A stretch of 9,980 nt of DNA from the NCBI GenBank assembly GCA_007131525.1, contig SLQK01000026.1, positions 1 through 9,980 on the forward strand, written 5' to 3'. The stretch comes from Nitriliruptoraceae bacterium (GTDB lineage: Bacteria; Actinomycetota; Nitriliruptoria; Nitriliruptorales; Nitriliruptoraceae). The position numbers and the translations under genes were made by a program. A model generated the notes under the pieces. The model was not told the origin of the DNA. It worked only from the letters and a program-made list of their open reading frames with translations, and made no database searches. Below, in pieces: positions 1-5,617 of the stretch. Numbering within the stretch: position 1 is the stretch's first letter; each line of letters opens with the position of its first letter.

Positions 1-808
1 CTGCCTTGCCGCCGCCGGGCTTGTCCTGCAGCTCGCCCGCGTCGGCCTCGGCCTGCACCTCGCGGAGGATGATCCACTGCTGGACGACCTGCCAGATGTT
101 GGTCGTGACCCAGTACAGCAGCAGGCCGATCATGAACTGGAAGGAGATCACCGCCAGGAACACCGGCATCACATAGAGCAGGATCTTCTGCTGCTGCGCC
201 ATGGGGTTGTCGACCCCGCTGGCGGCCGTCCGGGCCATCATCTGCTTCTGGGTGATGAACATCGTCCCGGACATCACGAGGATGAGCAGCCACCCAGGCC
301 AGCCGGCGGCACTGACCAGTGCCCCAAGCCCCGTGAAACCGTCGTCGCGGACGGTGATGAAGTCGGTGAAGAAGTAGAACGGTGCGTTCTGCAGCTCGTC
401 CATGCCCCGGATGGCCCAGAACAGCGCGATGAACACCGGGGCCTGTGCGAGCAGTGGCAGACAGCTCGCTGCCGGGTTGACCCCCTCCGCCTGGTAGAGG
501 GCCATCATCTCTTCGTTCATCTTCGCGCGCTTGGCCCGGTACTTCTCGGGATCCTTGCGCATCAGCTCCCGGTCGACCTTGTACTTCTTCTGGATCTCCT
601 TGATCTTCGGCTGGATCGCCTGCATCCCGCGCATCGAACGCGTCTGCTTGATCGCCAGGGGCAGCAGGAGGACCCGTACGACCAGGGTGAGCAGGATGAT
701 CGCCCAACCCCAGCTGTGGACACCGAAGACCGGCTCGACGAGGTTGTGGAGGAAGGTGAGCACGCCCTCCAGGAACGCGAGCACGCTGTCAGCGAAGGAC
801 CGGAACAC
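1..808 (-). CDS. yidC: Membrane protein insertase YidC (partial, C-terminus beyond window)
   Basis: YidC/Oxa1-family insertase, which integrates and folds proteins in the cytoplasmic membrane with or without SecYEG. 269 residues are visible and the frame is open to the window edge, so the C-terminal tail is missing. The start is GTG at 808-806, preceded by an AGAGGA ribosome site and 13 bases after the yidD stop. The large periplasmic P1 domain of proteobacterial YidC is absent, as in Gram-positive forms. The first core membrane helix (about 33-51) carries the conserved intramembrane arginine (R45). A charged cytoplasmic hairpin covers about 52-110. The family motif around NPAASCLPLLAQAPVF (111-126) starts the second helix. 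Further hydrophobic segments end in a helix with the LLYWVTTNIWQ pattern, followed by a hydrophilic tail. It is the last visible gene of the rpmH-rnpA-yidD-yidC operon. Identification is firm. Confidence 0.96.
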   Translation of the reverse strand, partial: MFRSFADSVLAFLEGVLTFLHNLVEPVFGVHSWGWAIILLTLVVRVLLLPLAIKQTRSMRGMQAIQPKIKEIQKKYKVDRELMRKDPEKYRAKRAKMNEEMMALYQAEGVNPAASCLPLLAQAPVFIALFWAIRGMDELQNAPFYFFTDFITVRDDGFTGLGALVSAAGWPGWLLILVMSGTMFITQKQMMARTAASGVDNPMAQQQKILLYVMPVFLAVISFQFMIGLLLYWVTTNIWQVVQQWIILREVQAEADAGELQDKPGGGKA

Positions 809-821
809 GGCGTGTCCTCTG

Positions 822-1175
822 TCAGGTCGTGGACGAGGGGGTGGACGAGTGGACGATACGACGTCGACGCCAGGCGCCGCGGTCACCGCCGTCTGGGACC
901 GGGTCGAGCCCACCGGGGTTCCACGGGTGGCAGCGCCCGACCCGGCGAGCGGCGAGGATGGTGCCGCGCGCCGCCCCGTGTCCGCGGAGCGCTGCCACGG
1001 CGTAGGATGAGCAGCTGGGGTGGAATCGACAGCGGGGCGCACGAAGCCCCGCGGTGCTGCGCCACAGGTACACCGGCGCGAGCACCAGGTGCACCAGCAG
1101 CGCCCGCACCCCACCGAGCAGCCGGACCCACAGGGAACGCTGCCCTTGCTCGGCTGCCACGGTCCCCGGCGTCAC
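822..1175 (-). CDS. yidD: Membrane protein insertion efficiency factor YidD
   Basis: Small membrane-associated protein of the YidD family (DUF37), thought to help YidC-dependent insertion. The start is taken as GTG at 1175-1173, giving 117 residues. It overlaps the rnpA stop as GTGA and has GGAGA seven bases upstream. A longer in-frame start exists at 1226 but would lie deep inside rnpA. An amphipathic N-terminal helix (about 15-38) precedes the family signature: CRFHPSCSSYA (49-59), then HG (66-67), then RCHPWNPGGLDPVP (81-94). The three conserved cysteines C49, C55 and C82 are present. The tail after residue 95 is Arg/Ser/Thr-rich and not conserved. It sits between rnpA and yidC, the usual position, and is probably translationally coupled to rnpA. 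Confidence 0.95.
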   Translation of the reverse strand: MTPGTVAAEQGQRSLWVRLLGGVRALLVHLVLAPVYLWRSTAGLRAPRCRFHPSCSSYAVAALRGHGAARGTILAARRVGRCHPWNPGGLDPVPDGGDRGAWRRRRIVHSSTPSSTT

Positions 1176-1549
1176 GCCCGGCTCTCCGCCGACAACGAGG
1201 TGTCCAGGACCTCCAGCGAACCGCACAGCTCGATCAGTTCCGCGCCCAGCTCGTCGAAGGGCGCATCGACGCAGCGGGGACGTGCCACGAGCACGAGGTC
1301 CACGTCGCGACGGAGCGGAACGGCGCGGATCAGCTCCCGCAGCCGTCGCTTGGCGCGGTTGCGCTGGACGGCACCACCGACACGGCGGGAGGCGATGACC
1401 GCAACCCGCGCGCGGTCACCGTCTCCGTGTGAGCGCGCAGCGGCGTGGAGGATCATCGACCGACCTGCGCGCTGCCACCGGCCACGGAGGACGGCTGAGA
1501 TGTCCGCACCGCGACGCAGACGACCCTGGTCGGCGTCGACGGCGGTCAC
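1172..1549 (-). CDS. rnpA: Ribonuclease P protein component
   Basis: Protein subunit of RNase P, which binds the catalytic RNA and helps cleave the 5' leader from pre-tRNAs in the cytoplasm. It has 125 residues from a GTG start at 1549-1547 that overlaps the rpmH stop by four bases (GTGA), indicating translational coupling. The frame stays open upstream across rpmH, but those residues look nothing like RnpA. The N-terminal RLRRGADISAVLRG region (10-23) corresponds to the family's 'RLR..DF..V...G' opening, here with Ile in place of the usual Phe. The RNR signature is clear at about 58-73 (GGAVQRNRAKRRLREL), preceded by the strand VAVIASRRVG (49-58). The length is normal for the family. No independent strong ribosome site is visible before this start, which fits reliance on coupling to rpmH. 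Confidence 0.95.
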   Translation of the reverse strand: MTAVDADQGRLRRGADISAVLRGRWQRAGRSMILHAAARSHGDGDRARVAVIASRRVGGAVQRNRAKRRLRELIRAVPLRRDVDLVLVARPRCVDAPFDELGAELIELCGSLEVLDTSLSAESRA

Positions 1550-1680
1550 GCGGAGAGCTTCGTCCGACCGCGACGACGGCGGTTGGCGACGATGCGACGC
1601 CCCGCCTTGGTCTGCATGCGGGCGCGGAACCCGTGCTTGCGGGCCCGGCGGCGGTTGTTCGGCTGGTAGGTGCGCTTCAC
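1546..1680 (-). CDS. rpmH: 50S ribosomal protein L34
   Basis: 44-residue ribosomal protein L34 of the large subunit. It starts at GTG 1680-1678 with GGAGGG about five bases upstream. The translation begins with (M)KRTYQPNNRRRARKHGF and continues RARMQTKAGRRIVANRRRRG, ending KLSA, a full-length and typical L34. The TGA stop overlaps the GTG of rnpA. The protein is almost all basic and binds 23S rRNA. It is the first gene of the leftward operon and is probably driven by a promoter in the gap to dnaA. Identification is certain despite the small size. Confidence 0.98.
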   Translation of the reverse strand: MKRTYQPNNRRRARKHGFRARMQTKAGRRIVANRRRRGRTKLSA

Positions 1681-1730
1681 AGGGGCCCTCCGAGGACCTC
1701 GAGGTGGCACACGGCGTGTTCAGGGGCCCT
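1680..1730. repeat. 10-bp direct repeat CAGGGGCCCT flanking a short palindrome in the rpmH leader
   Basis: CAGGGGCCCT occurs at 1680-1689 and again at 1721-1730, 41 bases apart. The first copy overlaps the rpmH start codon and ribosome-site spacer. Between them lies the palindrome ACACGGCGTGT (1709-1719). Both copies contain GGGCCC and could base-pair with each other in the rpmH transcript, potentially hiding the start region. The repeat is directly visible; any regulatory role is inference. Confidence 0.4.
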
Positions 1731-1828
1731 TCGGTCGTCGCTGGATCGGTCTCGTCGGTCCGATGCGGGGTGCCATCGGGCCCGCGCGACGACGTCCGAC
1801 ACGGGAGCCGGTGCGATGTGGTCGCGGC

Positions 1829-1858
1829 AGGGTAGCCACCTGTGCGTTCGGCGAGCAA
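1829..1858 (-). promoter_or_regulatory. Candidate rpmH operon promoter
   Basis: On the minus strand, a -35-like TTGCTC (1858-1853) and a -10-like TACCCT (1834-1829) are separated by 18 bases. TACCCT fits the TANNNT -10 pattern common in actinobacteria. Transcription would begin near 1822 and leave a leader of roughly 140 bases before rpmH. This is the best promoter match I see for the operon, but it rests only on pattern matching. Confidence 0.4.
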
Positions 1859-2042
1859 CCGCCATGCGGTGGTGCACACAGCGAGCGCTGCGGTCGCCGG
1901 GGTGTCGCTGCCCATCCCGTCGGCACCCCCGCACCCGCCAACCCGCGGTCAGCGCGGCCATCGGGGCGGTTGCGCGACCCCCCACCGTGCCAGTCTCGGG
2001 CCGGGTCGACCGCTGCCCGCGACCGGGCCTGACCGTTAGCGC

Positions 2043-2072
2043 TTGCAGCCCGTGATCCGAGGGAGGTACGGT
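2043..2072 (+). promoter_or_regulatory. Candidate dnaA promoter
   Basis: A -35-like TTGCAG (2043-2048) and a -10-like TACGGT (2067-2072, TANNNT) are separated by 18 bases. The start point would be near 2079, leaving a long leader of about 280 bases that includes the DnaA-box-like cluster at 2232-2263. The same hexamer TACGGT recurs upstream of dnaN at 4411-4416. Pattern-based only; a promoter nearer to dnaA may exist that I could not recognise. Confidence 0.33.
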
Positions 2073-2231
2073 CCGCCGCCGTCGATCAGGAACACGTTGG
2101 AGGTGGCCTCCGAAACGGACGGGGACGCGGAGGCTGTCGCACGAGGCTGTGCGGGACCGCGGACCAACGACGTGCGCCCGATCGCTCCTTCCCCACCGCG
2201 GTCCACCGCGGACCCGTGGTTCACCCCTTCC

Positions 2232-2263
2232 CTGTCCACACCTGTGGACGTGGTTGTGGATTC
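2232..2263. promoter_or_regulatory. DnaA-box-like cluster upstream of dnaA
   Basis: CTGTCCACA (2232-2240) matches the actinobacterial box TTGTCCACA at eight of nine bases. TGTGGACGT (2243-2251) matches its complement TGTGGACAA at seven of nine, and TGTGGATTC (2255-2263) matches TGTGGATAA at seven of nine. The first two form a perfect 7-bp inverted repeat GTCCACA-CC-TGTGGAC (2234-2249). The location about 100 bases before dnaA suggests DnaA autoregulation or an accessory origin module. Confidence 0.55.
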
Positions 2264-2320
2264 TCGGGTGACCCGGCGACGTGCAGCCGCAAAGATGACC
2301 AGGGAGACGTAGCTCAGGAA

Positions 2321-2340
2321 CCCGGGATGGGGTCCCTGGG
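2321..2340 (+). promoter_or_regulatory. Hairpin in dnaA leader next to the ribosome site
   Basis: CCCGGGA (2321-2327) can pair with TCCCTGGG (2333-2340) across a five-base loop with one bulged T. The hairpin ends ten bases before the GAGGTGAGGA ribosome-site region (2351-2360) of dnaA. It may influence translation initiation. The structure is seen in the sequence; the function is not established. Confidence 0.35.
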
Positions 2341-2360
2341 ATGCCCCGGTGAGGTGAGGA

Positions 2361-4046
2361 GTGACCGTGAGTACCGCATCGACGCTCGATCTCGGGACGT
2401 TATGGGCCGAGAGCCTGTCCGACGTGATGCGAACCGTCACCTCGACCGCGCAGCGGCAGTGGCTCATGGCCACCCACCCCGTCGGGTTCAGCGAGGACAC
2501 CATCATCCTGGCGACCCCGCACTCCTTCGCTCGTGAGTGGCTCGACCGCAACTGCGGCGACACGATCCGGGGAGCCCTGAGCAGTGCTGCGGGACGCGAG
2601 CTGACCGTGGTGATCACGGTGCAGACGAACCCAGCCCCGGTGGCGGTCGCCTCCGACGGCCACGGTGGCCACGATCCGGCGCCGCAGCACCCCCAGCCGC
2701 AGGCAGGTATCGACACCTCCTCGGCGGCGTCGCCGGACGAGCTGATCCGCGCGCCGTTCGACCTGCCTGACGAACCCGACGAACGCACATCCCCCGACCC
2801 CGTCGGTGCGAGCCAGCAGCACCTCGAACACGGGATGCCCGGCTACCCCGACGACCTCGCCGGACAGGCCACCGCCACCGCGGGGGAGATCCTGGCCGAT
2901 GAACGAGCACGCGTCCACGCCGCTCCCCTCCACGCGCCGGGTCGGCCCGCCGGGCCGACCGTCGAGGTTCCGACCCGACGGGCCCGGCACGACGACGAGA
3001 TCGAACCCGACACCCAACTCAACCCGAAGTACTCCTTCGACGACTTCGTGATCGGCTCGTCGAACCGGTTCGCCCACGCGGCCGCGACCGCGGTCGCCGA
3101 GGCGCCGGCGAAGTCCTACAACCCCCTATTCATCTACGGCGGGGCCGGACTCGGCAAGACCCATCTGCTCCACGCGATCGGTCACTACGTCCGCAACCTC
3201 TACCCGCGGCTGACCGTGCGCTACCTCACGACCGAGCAGTTCACGAACGAGTTCATCAACGCGATCCGGGACGATCGCATCACCAACTTCCAGCGCATCT
3301 ATCGACGCGCTGACGTCCTCCTCGTGGACGACATCCAGTTCCTCGAACAGAAGGAGCGGACCCAGGAGGAGTTCTTCCACACCTTCAACGCGCTCCACAA
3401 CGCGGAGAAGCAGATCGTCATCTCCAGCGACCGCCCACCGAAGCAGATCGCGCACCTCGAGGACCGGCTGCGGAGTCGCTTCGAGTGGGGCTTGATGACC
3501 GACGTCCAACCGCCCGACCTCGAGACCCGCATCGCGATCCTGCGCAAGAAGTCCGAGAGCGACGCGTTGAGCGTGGACCCGGAGGTGCTCGAACTCATCG
3601 CCTCCCGGGTGCAGTCCAACATCCGGGAGCTCGAAGGGGCGCTGATCCGTGTCGCAGCGTTCTCCAGCCTGCAGCGAGCCCCGGCCGACACCGCCATGGC
3701 CGAGGCCGTGCTCAAGGATCTCTTCCCCGACGGCCGCGACCGCGAGGTCTCCGTCCAGCTCATCATGGAGGAGGTCGCCGACCACTTCTCGTTGACGGTG
3801 GAGGACCTCTGCTCGCCATCACGCAGCCGTCAGCTGGTCACGGCCCGCCAGCTCGCCATGTACCTCACCCGCGAGCTCACCGAGCTGTCACTCCCGCGGA
3901 TCGGCAAGGCCTTCGGTGGCCGCGACCACACCACGGTGATGCACGCGACCAAGAAGATCGCGGTGCTGATGCAGGAGCGCCGACCGATCTACGACCAGGT
4001 GCAGGAGCTCACCAACCGCGTCAAGACCCGGGCCCGGACCGCATGA
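2361..4046 (+). CDS. dnaA: Chromosomal replication initiator protein DnaA
   Basis: DnaA binds boxes at oriC, oligomerises with ATP and melts the origin to load the DnaB helicase. It has 561 residues. Domain I (about 1-92) is followed by a long Pro/Asp/Ala-rich domain II (about 93-219). The AAA+ domain III begins near LNPKYSFDDF (220). Walker A is GGAGLGKTH (260-268), Walker B is LLVDDIQF (about 320-327), and the LRSRFEWGL region carries the box VII arginine. Domain IV has the DnaA signature IGKAFGGRDHTTVMH (514-528). The start is ambiguous. GTG 2361 is served by GAGG at 2351-2354, and GTG 2367, two codons in, is served by GAGGA at 2356-2360. I list the longer form. The gene diverges from rpmH and is followed by the box-rich gap. 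Confidence 0.98.
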   Translation: MTVSTASTLDLGTLWAESLSDVMRTVTSTAQRQWLMATHPVGFSEDTIILATPHSFAREWLDRNCGDTIRGALSSAAGRELTVVITVQTNPAPVAVASDGHGGHDPAPQHPQPQAGIDTSSAASPDELIRAPFDLPDEPDERTSPDPVGASQQHLEHGMPGYPDDLAGQATATAGEILADERARVHAAPLHAPGRPAGPTVEVPTRRARHDDEIEPDTQLNPKYSFDDFVIGSSNRFAHAAATAVAEAPAKSYNPLFIYGGAGLGKTHLLHAIGHYVRNLYPRLTVRYLTTEQFTNEFINAIRDDRITNFQRIYRRADVLLVDDIQFLEQKERTQEEFFHTFNALHNAEKQIVISSDRPPKQIAHLEDRLRSRFEWGLMTDVQPPDLETRIAILRKKSESDALSVDPEVLELIASRVQSNIRELEGALIRVAAFSSLQRAPADTAMAEAVLKDLFPDGRDREVSVQLIMEEVADHFSLTVEDLCSPSRSRQLVTARQLAMYLTRELTELSLPRIGKAFGGRDHTTVMHATKKIAVLMQERRPIYDQVQELTNRVKTRARTA

Positions 4047-4219
4047 CCCGCGCCCCGACCGCACCCCGGGAGGGCGGCGCGGAGGTGTCGAGGGCATGGC
4101 TGCGACGTCTCGTCGTCCACCGTGCCGTCGTGGAGAACCCGTGGATGAGCGGTGGATGGCCAGGGGAGGACCGCGTGCTGGTCGTGGACCCAGCTCCAGC
4201 GACGCACGTCCAGCGCACG

Positions 4220-4320
4220 CGATCAGGCCCCGATCAGGTGTGGACCGGACGGGGACGGGCCGGGGACAACCAGCCCGCCCCGTGGAAGCACATCCGTGTC
4301 GTTCCTGATCGTGTGGACCA
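4220..4320. repeat. CGATCAGG repeats attached to TGTGGACC boxes inside oriC
   Basis: CGATCAGG occurs at 4220-4227 and 4231-4238 (period 11), and its reverse complement CCTGATCG occurs at 4304-4311. The copy at 4231-4238 is followed directly by TGTGGACCG (4239-4247). The inverted copy is followed directly by TGTGGACCA (4312-4320). The 8-mer and a DnaA-box-like element are therefore joined twice, with the 8-mer flipped in one case. The repeats are exact; their role is unknown. Confidence 0.5.
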
Positions 4321-4384
4321 GGTCGGCTGCGACCCACAGCAGCTCCACACCGCCCGCACCCCGGCTGACCTGCGAGGACGCTGG

Positions 4385-4416
4385 TTGTCCACCGTGTGCA
4401 CAGCCCCTACTACGGT
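4385..4416 (+). promoter_or_regulatory. Candidate dnaN promoter overlapping a DnaA-box-like site
   Basis: TTGTCC (4385-4390) is a plausible -35 and is also the first six bases of the eight-of-nine DnaA-box-like TTGTCCACC. Possible -10 hexamers are TACTAC (4408-4413, spacing 17) or TACGGT (4411-4416, spacing 20). Transcription would start around 4420-4423 and give a leader of about 65 bases before dnaN. If real, DnaA binding would compete with RNA polymerase here. Pattern-based. Confidence 0.33.
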
Positions 4417-4485
4417 GACGGACCGAGACTCTGTTGAGGTCCTTCAAACCCAGAGGTGTGGACCGAGCTGCCCAGGAGGCACGAC

Positions 4486-5604
4486 GTGAAGCTGAGAGCC
4501 GAGCGGACCGAGTTCGCCGATGCCGTGTCGTGGGCGACCCGCACCGTCGGTGCCCGCGTGACCCTGCCCGCGTTGTCGGGGGTCCTCCTCGAGGCTGCCG
4601 ACGGCCGTCTCACCTGCCGGGCCACCGACCTCGAGGTCGCGGCCGAGATCTCGATCCCAGTCGAGATCGACGAGCCGGGGCGGGTGCTGCTTCCCGGGCG
4701 GCTGTTGGCGCAGCTCGTCGCCCGGTTCCCGACCGCGCCGGTCCACCTCGAGGGCGACGTCGACCGGGTCGAGATCACCTGCGGTCGAGCCACCTTCCAC
4801 GTCCGGGGCATGCAGGTCGAGGACTTCCCCACCCTGGCGGCACCCGCCGACGAGGCGGCGGAAGGGGTGCTGAAGGCCGACGCCTTCGCCCGCTTGGTGT
4901 CCCAGGTCGCGCGGGCCGCGTCAACCGATGACGGCCGCCCCGTGCTCACGGGGGTCCAACTGGATGCGTCGGGTGGGACGCTCACCGCGGCGGCGACCGA
5001 CAGCTACCGGCTCGCGGTGCGCTCGGTCTCCTTCGACCAGGCGGTCGATGGCATCGCACTGGTGCCGGCGCGATCCCTCCAGGAGGCGGCGAAGGCGGCC
5101 GGCGAGGCGGGTGGCGACGTCACGATCGTGCTGGAGGAGGGCCAGGTGTCCTTCCTGTTCGGTGATCGACGTCTGACCACCAAGCTGATCGAAGGATCCT
5201 TCCCCAACTACCGGGCCCTGCTGCCCGATGCCCACGAGACCTCGGTCATCGTCGACCGCGCGGAGCTCTCCGAGGCCCTGCAGCGGGTCGCCATCGTGGC
5301 GATGGGGCAGGCCAACACGCCGGTGACGCTGCACTTCGGCGACGGCTCCGTCGACCTGCAGGCGACCAACCAGGAGATGGGCGACGCCGCCGAGGCGTTG
5401 CCGGCGGAGATCGATGGCGAGGGCCTGTCGATCTCGTTCAACCCCGCCTTCCTGCTGGCCGGGCTCGACGCCACGGGGACCGAGAGGATCCGGATCGAGC
5501 TCCGCGACGGTCTCAAGCCGGCCGTGCTCAAGCCCGAGCCCGAGAGCGAGGACGACCGCATCGACGACCTCACCTACCTGCTCATGCCGATGCGGGTGAG
5601 CTGA
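4486..5604 (+). CDS. dnaN: DNA polymerase III sliding clamp, beta subunit
   Basis: The beta clamp, a ring-shaped dimer that tethers the replicative polymerase to DNA and docks many repair proteins. The GTG start at 4486 has AGGAGG at 4474-4479 with six-base spacing and gives 372 residues beginning (M)KLRAERTEFADAV. A frame start 30 bases earlier lacks this site and adds non-family residues. Three clamp folds are expected at about 1-120, 121-245 and 246-372. Recognisable family stretches include ATDLEVAAEI in the first fold, ATDSYRLAVR in the second and IEGSFPNYRALLP near the second/third boundary. The C-terminus YLLMPMRVS is the typical hydrophobic-cleft end. The gene directly follows oriC and is 13 bases from recF, so it probably heads the dnaN-recF-dciA-dsbB unit. 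Confidence 0.98.
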   Translation: MKLRAERTEFADAVSWATRTVGARVTLPALSGVLLEAADGRLTCRATDLEVAAEISIPVEIDEPGRVLLPGRLLAQLVARFPTAPVHLEGDVDRVEITCGRATFHVRGMQVEDFPTLAAPADEAAEGVLKADAFARLVSQVARAASTDDGRPVLTGVQLDASGGTLTAAATDSYRLAVRSVSFDQAVDGIALVPARSLQEAAKAAGEAGGDVTIVLEEGQVSFLFGDRRLTTKLIEGSFPNYRALLPDAHETSVIVDRAELSEALQRVAIVAMGQANTPVTLHFGDGSVDLQATNQEMGDAAEALPAEIDGEGLSISFNPAFLLAGLDATGTERIRIELRDGLKPAVLKPEPESEDDRIDDLTYLLMPMRVS

Positions 5605-5617
5605 CGCGAGGCCGTCG

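Larger units (their letters stand above)
1681..2360. other. Non-coding divergent intergenic region between rpmH and dnaA
   Basis: No convincing gene occupies these 680 bases. The stretch carries candidate promoters for rpmH (leftward) and dnaA (rightward), DnaA-box-like sites near 2232-2263, and several short inverted repeats. Examples are 1999-2008 against 2020-2029 (GGCCGGGTCG against CGACCGGGCC, nine of ten pairs) and GGAGG-TGG-CCTCC at 2099-2111. An 8-bp direct repeat GAGGCTGT lies at 2130-2137 and 2143-2150. Open frames here run through neighbouring genes or lack family resemblance. One small minus-strand frame (2036-2239) is discussed as a finding. Confidence 0.7.
4047..4485. other. oriC: Probable chromosomal origin oriC (dnaA-dnaN gap with DnaA-box-like sites)
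   Basis: A gap of about 440 bases with no credible gene holds about ten 9-mers resembling TTGTCCACA or its complement TGTGGACAA. The best, at eight of nine, are TGTGGACCA (4312-4320) and TTGTCCACC (4385-4393). Seven of nine: TCGTCCACC (4113-4121), CGTGGAGAA (4129-4137), TGTGGACCG (4239-4247), CGGGGACAA (4261-4269), TGTGCACAG (4395-4403) and TGTGGACCG (4457-4465). Weaker: CGTGGATGA (4140-4148) and CGTGGACCC (4183-4191). The region 4425-4452 is about half A/T, the least GC-rich part of the gap, and could be the unwinding element. In many actinobacteria oriC lies in this same dnaA-dnaN gap. No exact consensus box is present, which is the main reservation. Confidence 0.8.

Noticed and set aside
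716..1835. Overlapping plus-strand open frames across yidD and rnpA (for example 716-1432 and 1020-1835)
   Set aside because: They are antisense to yidD, rnpA and rpmH, which have clear family motifs. Their translations are Arg/Pro/Ala-rich with no recognisable domain, as expected from high-GC shadow frames.
1550..1915. N-terminal extension of rnpA across rpmH
   Set aside because: The frame is open to 1915, but the extra 122 residues overlap rpmH and do not resemble RnpA. The GTGA overlap at 1546-1549 gives a normal 125-residue protein.
2036..2788. 250-codon minus-strand frame running from inside dnaA into the rpmH-dnaA gap
   Set aside because: Most of it is antisense to DnaA domains I and II. 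Only the final part outside dnaA (2036-2239) has any coding-like signal, and that is reported separately as a weak candidate.
4049..4081. CGCGCC/GGCGCG inverted pair just after the dnaA stop as a terminator
   Set aside because: The arms are six bases around a loop of about 21 bases with no T-run. Such pairs are expected by chance in DNA this GC-rich.
4096..4418. Small plus-strand open frames in the dnaA-dnaN gap
   Set aside because: They lack convincing ribosome sites and protein-like composition, and they run through repeated DnaA-box-like elements.
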